The notes: generated by a model not told the origin, from the letters alone. Shown: positions 1-5,949, counted from the first letter of the stretch. The stretch is 6,016 nucleotides of DNA from Microcaldota archaeon (GCA_021823945.1 JAKALW010000077.1:1-6016); one strand, 5' to 3'. Translations and numbers: made by a program.

Positions 1-688
1 ATTCCACGCCAAGGCCCCACAAAAAGTCGAAAATCCACTTGAAATTCTGCATTGAATTCTTCAGGAGTTTCGGATTCTTCTCGATTGTCTCCTCGGGCAC
101 GCGGAACTTGAGCAGGAAGCCGCGCTTGTCCCTGACAAGAGCGGTGGAGCAGCACAAAAGCTCAGGCATCTTGAGAATCGCGCCATAGGTCATGAATCCC
201 TGCAGGTCTTCCAGCTTTTTCACAAGCGTGGGGCTCGAATTGCAAAGCATCAGGGGATTCTTGCCTATCTGCTTTTTAGTGAACCCGAAACCCAGCAGCA
301 TGTCCATACGGGACTGGAGCTCGGCAAGGTCGCTTCCAAGGAGCCTGTTGTATTTCACTATTGATTCAGGCGGCACGCAGACTGAAAAAAGCAGGTCGGC
401 TTTAGGCTTTATGTTGTCCACAGACCTGCCAAGGAAATCAAGCAGCACAAGCTTGTCAAAGGGCACGAGGTTCGCTGAAATGAGGTAATTGTAGGTGTCA
501 AGCACGTCCGAGAACTTCCTGCCGAGGGGCTTTGGGCACTTGGCAAGTTGCGCCTTATTCACATTAAGCCCGTAAACAAACTGGGCTACAAGCCTTGCCT
601 CTGCCGGGTCTATGTTTGACTTGTCAAGCCAGTTCGTATTGAAGGATGAAATGTCCTCTGATGCAATGATTCCGCTAAGGCTACCCAT
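1..688 (-). CDS. mTERF-like helical-repeat protein, partial (C-terminus beyond left edge)
   Basis: The reading frame is open from an ATG at 688 down to base 2 (229 codons, no stop), so the C-terminus lies outside the window. From residue 30 on, the protein falls into units of about 31 residues: 30-58, 59-89, 90-120, 121-151, 152-181, 182-212 and 213-229 onward. The clearest units share a late motif, GKNPLMLCNS, LKMPELLCCS and EKNPKLLKNS, and each is followed by an amphipathic helix and a 'FL..LGV'-like turn. Units 2 and 3 lack the proline. This Pro-x-Leu-Leu pattern and period match the mTERF repeat, which forms a nucleic-acid-binding superhelix in eukaryotic organelle proteins that act in transcription and translation. 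There is no signal peptide or membrane segment, so it is probably cytoplasmic. The ATG was chosen because a TATA-like box lies about 32 bases upstream; an in-frame GTG at 727 would overlap that box. Repeat character is well supported. Family membership and function are inference; another alpha-solenoid is possible. Confidence 0.7.
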   Translation of the reverse strand, partial: MGSLSGIIASEDISSFNTNWLDKSNIDPAEARLVAQFVYGLNVNKAQLAKCPKPLGRKFSDVLDTYNYLISANLVPFDKLVLLDFLGRSVDNIKPKADLLFSVCVPPESIVKYNRLLGSDLAELQSRMDMLLGFGFTKKQIGKNPLMLCNSSPTLVKKLEDLQGFMTYGAILKMPELLCCSTALVRDKRGFLLKFRVPEETIEKNPKLLKNSMQNFKWIFDFLWGLGVE

Positions 689-716
689 ATTATCACGATA
701 ATTTGATAGATTAACA

Positions 717-724
717 TTTTTAAA
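717..724 (-). promoter_or_regulatory. TATA-like box for the mTERF-like gene
   Basis: On the minus strand this reads TTTAAAAA, centred about 32 bases upstream of the ATG at 688. That is the spacing expected for an archaeal TATA box with a leader of only a few bases. No Shine-Dalgarno-like purine run precedes the ATG, which fits leaderless or near-leaderless translation. It implies the gene can be transcribed independently of elp3 upstream. The rest of the 158-base gap (689-846) shows no further feature; I see no clear terminator for elp3 in it. Confidence 0.5.
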
Positions 725-846
725 CACATATTAACACAGAAAACCGCAGGCTGGCTGAAGTTGAAGCTGGATAAAACAAGATTTGGATTGTTCGCAAATG
801 CCCTGTTTTGCGCTGAAACGCACAAGCCAATGACCTGGCAAGATGC

Positions 847-2526
847 TCAGATACGCTTTGAAACGTACGGCCCGTCCGCCCTGTAGCCGCGCTTGAAGTA
901 ATACTCGCGCGCGCCAATCCCCGATATGATAACCATCTTGTCACGGCCGAACTCATCACTGGCTATTCTTTCAGCCTCTGCCAAGAGCCTGTTCCCAAGC
1001 CCGAGGTGCTGCGCGCTTCCGGTTCCCGCGGCAGCGCCCACTGCAACTTCCTGCCCATAAACGTGGAGTTCGCGTATGAGTGCGGTTGACTGTGTGATTT
1101 CGCTTCGCAGGGTTTGGGACGGAATCCTAAGCCTGATAAAGCCCGCAAGAGTGTCAGATTTTGCATCCTCAAATGAAAGGAATATTTCCTTGCCCCTGCC
1201 TGCCGCATAGTCAAGCCTTGTTAGCTCGAGCGCCGACATGCTTGGGTTTTTGCCCTTTGTGTGCGCCGCGACTCCGACTTCCCTGCACCTTATGCACCTG
1301 CAAACCCATCCCCTTTCTTTCATTATGTTCTCCGCGATTTGACGGATATTGCTGTTTTTCGCCCCGCCCTCGATGAGGTTTGACGGGATGTCGCGCTGGA
1401 TGCGCATCACCCGCACGTATGGCGGGAGAGTGCGCTGGATTTTCGCCACCACTTCAGCTGTGGTCTCGGTGTCGTAAGGCTTGAATTTTCCAGCCTTGAA
1501 CTCATCATAGAGCTTTGTGCCCTTCAGGACAAGGACAGGGTAAATCTTGAGCATGTCCGGCTTGAACCTCTCATCTGAAAAGAGCTTCTTGAAAGTGGCG
1601 ATGTCCTGTGAAGGCGTCTGGTAAAGCCCCGGCATCATGTGATAGCCCACCTTGATTGAATTGTCGCGCAGGTTGCGAGTCGCCCTGGCGACGTCCGCAA
1701 CTGTGTGCCCACGATTGACTTTCTTGTATATCCTGTCTGAGAGGACCTGCACGCCAAGTTCCACTCGCGTGGCTGCCATTGCAAGGAGGTTGTCAATGTC
1801 CGCCTGTTCCATTGCCCAGTCGGGCTTTGTCTCATAAGTCACTCCGATTACGCGGTGCTTTGCCTTCTGGTTTGCCATTATGGCTTCCTGCATGGAGCCA
1901 GAAACAGTGCCATTGAAGGCGTCAAATGCCCGCTTTATGAAATTGTGCTGGTAGGAAAGCGGCTGGGCATTGAATGTCCCGCCCATGACAATGAGCTCGC
2001 ACTTGTCGGAAACATGCCCAAGGGCATAGTACTGCGCAAGCCTCGACTCGACTTGCAGATAGGAGTCATAGCCATTTTTCCGTCCCCTCATTGCCGCAGG
2101 CTCAAAGCCTGTGTAGGAATTGGCAGTGCCCTCGCCGGACGGGCAATATGTGCACCTGCCGTGCGGGCATTTCGAGGTTGTCATGACTGCGACCGGCGAT
2201 ACGCCCGAAAGCGTTCGCGTGAGCCTGACTTTGAGCATGCCAAGGATTTTCCCGTTCCTTTTTGAAGGCGGGATTTGCGCGAGTATTTCCGAGTTTTTCA
2301 CCATGCCCCTGACTTTCCATTTCTCGGACACGCGCGCCTTGAGCTTTAGAAGGCTGCCGCCAAAGCCGCCAATGATTTCCTGCGCAGCCTCTCGCGCCGC
2401 AGCCACCCTTTCAGCCCCGCGGTGTGGCGCGAATTCCGCCTGCTTGCCGCTAAGAGACTTGAGCTGTTTTTCCGACAGGTTGAAAAGGGCGAAGCGTCCC
2501 TTAGGCTTTGAAACTGATGAAGGCAT
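847..2526 (-). CDS. elp3: Elp3 tRNA uridine(34) carboxymethyl synthase (radical SAM / GNAT)
   Basis: Complete, 559 residues, close to the usual Elp3 length. The enzyme uses SAM to make a 5'-deoxyadenosyl radical and adds a carboxymethyl group from acetyl-CoA to C5 of wobble uridine 34 in tRNA; in archaea a single protein suffices. Domains in order: basic N-terminal tRNA-binding region (about 1-110); radical-SAM barrel with the [4Fe-4S] motif KCPHGRCTYCPS, cysteines 120, 125 and 128; conserved RDIPSNLIEGG at 378-388; zinc-site cysteines in VCRCIRCREVG (409, 411, 414); and a C-terminal GNAT domain from about 445 with the acetyl-CoA loop QHLGLG (506-511) and ISGIGAREYY (534-543). The frame stays open to an ATG at 2835, but that extension overlaps ahcY and does not look like Elp3. 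The ATG at 2526 fits the family N-terminus and lies about 29 bases from a TATA box, suggesting a leaderless mRNA. It is transcribed divergently from ahcY. Confidence 0.96.
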   Translation of the reverse strand: MPSSVSKPKGRFALFNLSEKQLKSLSGKQAEFAPHRGAERVAAAREAAQEIIGGFGGSLLKLKARVSEKWKVRGMVKNSEILAQIPPSKRNGKILGMLKVRLTRTLSGVSPVAVMTTSKCPHGRCTYCPSGEGTANSYTGFEPAAMRGRKNGYDSYLQVESRLAQYYALGHVSDKCELIVMGGTFNAQPLSYQHNFIKRAFDAFNGTVSGSMQEAIMANQKAKHRVIGVTYETKPDWAMEQADIDNLLAMAATRVELGVQVLSDRIYKKVNRGHTVADVARATRNLRDNSIKVGYHMMPGLYQTPSQDIATFKKLFSDERFKPDMLKIYPVLVLKGTKLYDEFKAGKFKPYDTETTAEVVAKIQRTLPPYVRVMRIQRDIPSNLIEGGAKNSNIRQIAENIMKERGWVCRCIRCREVGVAAHTKGKNPSMSALELTRLDYAAGRGKEIFLSFEDAKSDTLAGFIRLRIPSQTLRSEITQSTALIRELHVYGQEVAVGAAAGTGSAQHLGLGNRLLAEAERIASDEFGRDKMVIISGIGAREYYFKRGYRADGPYVSKRI

Positions 2527-2548
2527 GGCATAATTTGGGGGAAACAGG

Positions 2549-2561
2549 ATTATAATATTAG
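2549..2561 (-). promoter_or_regulatory. TATA box for elp3, possibly shared with divergent ahcY
   Basis: The minus strand carries TAATATTATAAT, centred about 29 bases upstream of the elp3 ATG at 2526. This is the right distance for a leaderless archaeal transcript. The core is nearly self-complementary (plus strand TTATAATATTA), so the same element could direct transcription toward ahcY with a leader of roughly 100 bases. No better TATA box is visible nearer to ahcY. Confidence 0.55.
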
Positions 2562-2600
2562 GGAGTTGAAATAATTCGTTGTTGGCTGCTTGAAAACTCC
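2562..2600. repeat. Inverted repeat in the elp3-ahcY spacer
   Basis: GGAGTT (2562-2567) is matched by AACTCC (2595-2600), a perfect 6-bp inverted repeat with a 27-base spacer. It starts directly beside the AT-rich core and would span the likely start of an ahcY transcript. It could be an operator or a weak stem. Arms this short occur by chance often enough that it is only a candidate. Confidence 0.2.
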
Positions 2601-2685
2601 AATGGGGCAGGCAAAAGTCAACATGAAAAAGCCATGCAATCAAGTTTTGCACGCTTTCCAAAAATGCCGCAAGGGGTAGATTCTC

Positions 2686-3966
2686 ATGAGCAAAGTCAAG
2701 GACGAAAAACTCGCCGCAAAGGGCGAAGAGGAGCTTTACTGGGCAAGGATTAACATGCCGATTCTGAAACACGTCAGGAAGGGGTTTGAAAAGGAATTGC
2801 CATTCAAGGGCATGAAAATCGGCGTCGCATTGCATTTGGAGAAAAAGACAGGCATACTGCTTGAGACGCTTCGGGCGGGCGGCGCCGAGATTTGGGCGTC
2901 CTCGTGCAATCCCCTCTCAACAGACGACAGGGTGGCAGCCGCGCTTGCCAAGCAGGGCATGAACATATTCGCCTGGGCAGGCCAGACAAACGAGGAATAT
3001 TACTGGTGCCTGGAACAGGTGATTGCACAAAAGCCAGAGATACTCATAGACGACGGGTGCGACCTGACGCTCCTGGCGCACAAGAAAAATTTCACCCAAT
3101 ACGTGCTTGGCGCGTGCGAGGAAACGACTACGGGCGTGAACCGCCTGCGCGCAATGGACAGGCAGGGCAAGCTGAAATTCCCCGTCTTCGCCGTCAATGA
3201 CGCTTATTCAAAGCACTTGTTTGACAACAGGTATGGCACAGGGCAGAGCACGCTTGACGCCATACAGAACATGACAAACCTGATAATCGCCGGCAAGACA
3301 GTGGTCGTGGCAGGATATGGCTGGTGCGGCAAGGGCATTGCCCGCAGGTTCGCGGGCATGGGCGCGAAAGTCGTCGTTGTGGAGATAGCGGGCGACCTGG
3401 GCGAGGACAAGATGTCGGGCTCGGGTTTCCACAAGGCGCTTGAGGCGCACTATGACGGGTTCAGTGTAATGAATATGGAACAGGCCTCAAAAGTCGGCGA
3501 CATATTCGTGACTGCCACCGGCAACAAGAACGTGCTTTCCAAGCCTGATTTCGATAGCATGAAAGATGGCGCAATAATTTCAAACTCAGGGCATTTTGAC
3601 AATGAGATTGACCTGAAATTCTTGAATTCAAAGGCAAAAAGCCACCGCGAAGTCAAGCCAAATGTTGAGGAATATGATTACAATGGGAAGCGCCTATACG
3701 TTCTTTCCCATGGAAGGCTTGTGAACCTTGCAAGGCCAACTGGGCAGGGGCATCCGGTTGAAATCATGGACGGCTCATTTGGCATCCAGGCATTGTGTGC
3801 GCGCGAAGTCGCAGTCAATACTCCCGAAAAGCCGGGCGTGTCGATAGTCCCAAAGGAAATTGACGACGAGGTCGCACGAATAGCGCTTGAAAGTGCGGGG
3901 ATTCATCTGAAACCGCCAACGGCTGAGCAAATCAAATACGCAAATGCTTGGGACGAGGGAACGTAA
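2686..3966 (+). CDS. ahcY: Adenosylhomocysteinase (S-adenosylhomocysteine hydrolase, archaeal type)
   Basis: Complete, 426 residues. This NAD-dependent cytosolic enzyme splits S-adenosylhomocysteine into homocysteine and a nucleoside, removing the product that inhibits methyltransferases. Visible landmarks, with alignment to human AHCY from memory: H50 (human H55); IDDGCDLT at 121-128; CEETTTGV at 144-151; K176, D180 and N181 in SKHLFDN; the Rossmann motif GYGWCGKG (210-217); ribose-binding E233; GHFDNEI (302-308); and HGRLVNLA (342-349). It ends in NAWDEGT, without the Lys/Tyr tail of human-type enzymes, as in other archaeal forms. Two oddities: positions corresponding to human T57 and E59 are E52 and K54, and about 12 extra residues follow E233. 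S-inosylhomocysteine is a possible alternative substrate. The ATG at 2686 is preceded by a weak purine run (AAGGGG, 2671-2676). No near TATA box is seen, so the promoter may be the shared core near 2555. Confidence 0.95.
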   Translation: MSKVKDEKLAAKGEEELYWARINMPILKHVRKGFEKELPFKGMKIGVALHLEKKTGILLETLRAGGAEIWASSCNPLSTDDRVAAALAKQGMNIFAWAGQTNEEYYWCLEQVIAQKPEILIDDGCDLTLLAHKKNFTQYVLGACEETTTGVNRLRAMDRQGKLKFPVFAVNDAYSKHLFDNRYGTGQSTLDAIQNMTNLIIAGKTVVVAGYGWCGKGIARRFAGMGAKVVVVEIAGDLGEDKMSGSGFHKALEAHYDGFSVMNMEQASKVGDIFVTATGNKNVLSKPDFDSMKDGAIISNSGHFDNEIDLKFLNSKAKSHREVKPNVEEYDYNGKRLYVLSHGRLVNLARPTGQGHPVEIMDGSFGIQALCAREVAVNTPEKPGVSIVPKEIDDEVARIALESAGIHLKPPTAEQIKYANAWDEGT

Positions 3967-3970
3967 AGCC

Positions 3971-4005
3971 CCTATTTTTCTTTTCTTCAATTTTCGGAAA
4001 TTTTT
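3971..4005 (+). terminator. Oligo-T tracts after ahcY
   Basis: Within 40 bases of the ahcY stop there are four T-runs (3975-3979, 3981-3984, 3991-3994, 4001-4005), with no stem-loop before the first. Archaeal RNA polymerase commonly terminates at consecutive T-rich tracts of this kind, so this is the likely 3' end region of the ahcY transcript. Confidence 0.55.
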
Positions 4006-4006
4006 G

Positions 4007-4013
4007 TTATATG
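4007..4013 (+). promoter_or_regulatory. Weak TATA-like element upstream of the stem-loop
   Basis: TTATATG lies about 25-30 bases before the start of the stem-loop at 4038-4076. If it works as a TATA box, transcription would begin near 4035 and give a very short RNA consisting almost only of the hairpin. It sits in an AT-rich stretch, so chance occurrence is quite possible. Confidence 0.2.
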
Positions 4014-4037
4014 CACAATAACGAGGGGGTTTGGGCG

Positions 4038-4080
4038 GTGTCGGACTAAGGGGGTGCAACCCCCTTGGGCTGACATTTTT
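4038..4080 (+). other. Two-tier stem-loop followed by a T-run
   Basis: Outer stem GTGTCGG (4038-4044) pairs with CTGACAT (4070-4076) through 7 pairs, two of them G-U. After a 3x3 internal loop, AAGGGGG (4048-4054) pairs perfectly with CCCCCTT (4060-4066) around a TGCAA loop. Four more T's follow (4077-4080). It lies 71 bases after ahcY and upstream of the TATA box of the next gene, so it is not in that gene's leader. Candidate roles are a second terminator for ahcY, a small non-coding RNA, or a copy of a dispersed hairpin repeat. The fold is seen by eye; the role is unknown. Confidence 0.5.
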
Positions 4081-4112
4081 AAATTGGCTGAACCGCTTTT
4101 GCATGAAAACCG

Positions 4113-4120
4113 TATATAAA
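4113..4120 (+). promoter_or_regulatory. TATA box for the ECF S-component gene
   Basis: TATATAAA is centred about 28 bases before the ATG at 4144 and preceded by a purine-rich BRE-like stretch (4105-4110). It predicts initiation within a few bases of the start codon, so the mRNA would be leaderless or nearly so. A second AT-rich run at 4077-4085 (TTTTTAAAT) is a weaker alternative that overlaps the T-run of the upstream stem-loop. Confidence 0.65.
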
Positions 4121-4143
4121 CGCCCAGAGGCAGGAATACAAAC

Positions 4144-4938
4144 ATGTCAAAAACATACAAAATAGTAGCCACAGGCATGCTTGCCGCGTGCGCGCTCATA
4201 CTCCAAATCGCAAACCCGATACTCGGCATAAACACAGGATTTGGCATGACAATCGACCTTGTCGGAGTGCCAATAATACTCGCGCTTTTCATGTTCGGGG
4301 TCGAGGCGTCAATCGAGGTCCTCGCGCTCGCAACCCTGTTCATAGCCATTTTCGCGCCCACCGGCATTGTGGGCGCGCTCATGAAATTCGCAGCGACCGC
4401 GCCAGTAATCATATTCGCCGCGCTCAACATGGCAAGGAAGGGCAAGAACCCGGGCATGCTTGAGAATGGCCTGATGCTGGTTGCCGGCGTTGTGGCAAGC
4501 GCCCTCATATTCGCCCTTGGCGGCTGGATATACAGCGAGTTGAAGGACACATCCCTTCTTGTCTTCGGGCTTCTCCCGGTACTGGCAATGGCGGGCGCGC
4601 TTTTCATTGTGCAAAAGATGGGGGGCGGGAAAAAGCACGACTACAGGATTTTCGAGAATTCCCGCTCATTCCTCGTGGTCGTGGCTGCCGCGGTAATCCT
4701 GCGCGGCGTGGCAATGATAATCGCAAACTACTACTTTGCCGGGCCGCTTTACTTCAAGCTGTCCCCGGAGGAATTCGTGGGGTACATTTCCTCGACGGAC
4801 ATACTCGTGTTCGGCAAAAATTCCGCATGGCAGATTGTAGTGTTCGCGTTCAATGCAATACAGGCAATAGCCGAAATTGCGGTGGCGTGGATTTTGGCGT
4901 ACAAGTTCAACCTGGCAAAAAGGTATTCCGACATTTAA
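4144..4938 (+). CDS. ECF transporter S-component, RibU-like membrane protein
   Basis: Complete, 264 residues, very hydrophobic. I see probable membrane segments near 6-24, 37-53, 55-72, 76-95, 108-128, 138-157, 175-197 and 229-255. An S-component captures a vitamin or related micronutrient in the membrane and passes it inward with an EcfT scaffold and EcfA ATPases. The N-terminal helix GMLAACALILQIANP is rich in small residues, as in S-components. MTIDLVGVPIILALFMFG followed by APTGIVGALMKFAAT resembles the RibU layout (Asp-x-x-x-x-Pro, then Gly, then Thr-Gly-x-x-Gly). This supports a riboflavin-type substrate only weakly; another vitamin is possible. At 264 residues it is longer than the usual 170-210, with extra helices and a charged loop at 160-172. 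The ATPase gene 172 bases downstream supports the ECF assignment. A TATA box 28 bases before the ATG supports the start. Confidence 0.65.
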   Translation: MSKTYKIVATGMLAACALILQIANPILGINTGFGMTIDLVGVPIILALFMFGVEASIEVLALATLFIAIFAPTGIVGALMKFAATAPVIIFAALNMARKGKNPGMLENGLMLVAGVVASALIFALGGWIYSELKDTSLLVFGLLPVLAMAGALFIVQKMGGGKKHDYRIFENSRSFLVVVAAAVILRGVAMIIANYYFAGPLYFKLSPEEFVGYISSTDILVFGKNSAWQIVVFAFNAIQAIAEIAVAWILAYKFNLAKRYSDI

Positions 4939-4947
4939 GCTTGGCTT

Positions 4948-5035
4948 GGGGCCGGAACTGAGTGCGCGCTTGCGGGCTGGGGCTGGCTTTCAGGCCCCTT
5001 GATGCTTATGCCGCATGGATAACCATAGCCTGCAT
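4948..5035 (+). other. G-rich, potentially structured spacer between the two ECF genes
   Basis: No gene is seen in the 172 bases between the two transporter genes. Several pairings are possible. GGGGCC (4948-4953) matches GGCCCC (4993-4998). Alternatively GGGGCTG (4979-4985) pairs with CAGGCCCC (4991-4998) with one bulged G. Downstream, ATGG-ATAA-CCAT (5015-5026) sits inside ATGC (5008-5011) / GCAT (5032-5035). The first two pairings are mutually exclusive, as in a switch. The order of GGGG, CTGAG, CCCCTTGA, TGGATAA and GGGAG loosely recalls a TPP riboswitch, but conserved core bases do not match. An intergenic RNA element is possible and unproven. Confidence 0.3.
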
Positions 5036-5061
5036 GGGAGTTTGCCGCGCGCATTTTCAAA

Positions 5062-5086
5062 GCCTGCAAGCAAATAAATAGCAGGC
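5062..5086. repeat. Inverted repeat flanking a TATA-like sequence upstream of ecfA
   Basis: GCCTGC (5062-5067) and GCAGGC (5081-5086) form a perfect inverted repeat around a 13-base centre that contains AAATAAAT (5072-5079). This AT-rich core lies about 35 bases before the ATG at 5111, a plausible archaeal TATA position giving a leader of about 8-10 bases. Half-sites on both sides of a TATA box would let a dimeric repressor block TBP/TFB. It could equally be an RNA stem if the genes are co-transcribed. Confidence 0.35.
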
Positions 5087-5110
5087 AATGCGACAATATA
5101 TGGGATTAAA

Positions 5111-5932
5111 ATGCCACAAAACAACACGGCGCTCGAGCTCGAAGGAGTTTCGTTCTCATACGAGGGCAGGAAAGACAGGGTGCTCGACGGCATAACAACC
5201 AGGTTTGCAAGGGGCGAGCTTGTCGGGCTCGTTGGCAAGGTGGGCTGCGGCAAAAGCACATTCTTGATGTGCTGCAACGGGCTCATACCGCGCGAGGTAA
5301 AAGGCGATTTTTCCGGCAATGTCTCCATGCTTGGGCACGATGTGTCGCGCACAGGCGTGCAGGAGATTGCCAGGATGTGCTCGTTTGTTTTCCAGGACCC
5401 GCAGGACCAGATATTCAACACGACCGTGCTTGAGGAAGTCAAGTTCGGCCCCATTGCCTGCGGCATGGGCGCCAAGCAGGCGGAGGCGGCGTCACGCGCG
5501 GCAATACGAGAGGTTGGCTTGCCAGGGTTTGAGGAGTTGGACCCGTTGGAGCTTTCAGCCGGGCAAAGGCAGAAAGTCGCAATTGCCTGCGCGCTCGCGC
5601 AGGACAGCCAGGTAATACTCATGGACGAGCCGGTCTCAAGCCTTGACTGGAAGTCCACAATGGACATATTCGACATTCTCACAAGGCTTGCCAAAAACGG
5701 CAAGACTATTATCATAGCGGAGCACGACACTGAAGTGCTCCTGGAAAACGCTAGCAGGATAATCGCTATTGACAGTGGCAGTATAGTGCTTGACGGGAAG
5801 CGCGAGGTGCTTTTCGACCCGCGCATTGCAAAGCTTGGCGTTCGCGTGCCATACATTGCAAGGCTGGCAAATGAAATGGGAATCACTGGCGATTACGAGA
5901 CAATAAAAAGAAGGATAATCCAGAAGTTTTGA
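5111..5932 (+). CDS. ecfA: ECF transporter ATPase (EcfA / CbiO-type ABC ATPase)
   Basis: Complete, 273 residues, normal length for EcfA. It is a cytoplasmic ABC ATPase that drives an energy-coupling-factor vitamin or metal-ion importer. Motifs in order: Walker A GKVGCGKST (42-50; the usual Asn before Gly is Val); Q-loop FQDPQDQIF (94-102), a form typical of EcfA/CbiO; signature LSAGQRQKVAIA (148-159), with LSAGQ instead of LSGGQ; Walker B VILMDEP (168-174) with catalytic E173; D-loop SSLD (176-179); and switch His H205 in IIIAEHD. All catalytic residues are present, so it should be active. Only one ATPase is visible; such systems need two subunits, either a homodimer or an EcfA1/EcfA2 pair. 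The neighbouring S-component gene agrees with the role, but the 172-base gap is long for one operon. No strong ribosome-binding site precedes the ATG. A long open frame on the opposite strand is a codon-bias shadow. Confidence 0.93.
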   Translation: MPQNNTALELEGVSFSYEGRKDRVLDGITTRFARGELVGLVGKVGCGKSTFLMCCNGLIPREVKGDFSGNVSMLGHDVSRTGVQEIARMCSFVFQDPQDQIFNTTVLEEVKFGPIACGMGAKQAEAASRAAIREVGLPGFEELDPLELSAGQRQKVAIACALAQDSQVILMDEPVSSLDWKSTMDIFDILTRLAKNGKTIIIAEHDTEVLLENASRIIAIDSGSIVLDGKREVLFDPRIAKLGVRVPYIARLANEMGITGDYETIKRRIIQKF

Positions 5933-5949
5933 CATGGCAAATATGGATG

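Noticed and set aside
2527..2835. 103-residue N-terminal extension of Elp3 using the ATG at 2835
   Set aside because: It overlaps the first 150 bases of ahcY on the opposite strand, has no Elp3-like sequence, and would place the TATA box inside the coding region. The ATG at 2526 fits family and promoter.
4038..4080. Archaeal H/ACA or C/D guide RNA
   Set aside because: An ACA (4073-4075) and a CTGA (4070-4073) are present, but the ACA lies inside the lower stem, there is no clear K-turn or guide pocket, and no C box (RTGATGA) is found at a suitable distance.
3987..4607. 206-codon minus-strand frame opposite the S-component gene
   Set aside because: It is the antisense shadow of a hydrophobic membrane protein, has no promoter of its own, and runs through the spacer stem-loop.
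4948..5040. Canonical TPP or FMN riboswitch
   Set aside because: Short look-alike strings occur in TPP order, and ATAGCCTGCATGGGAG recalls the FMN element 3' end. The conserved cores (exact CTGAGA and GCGTAGGGA for TPP, the paired arms for FMN) are absent or wrongly spaced, so only an unclassified structure is reported.
5015..5077. 20-codon frame ATG...TAA in the gap before ecfA
   Set aside because: No ribosome-binding site, no recognisable product, and it coincides with the stem and inverted-repeat region. A frame this short is expected by chance.
4990..5886. 298-codon open frame on the minus strand opposite ecfA
   Set aside because: It is fully antisense to a well-supported ABC ATPase. 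The Ser/Leu-rich product shows no recognisable domain and is what the codon bias of ecfA would produce.
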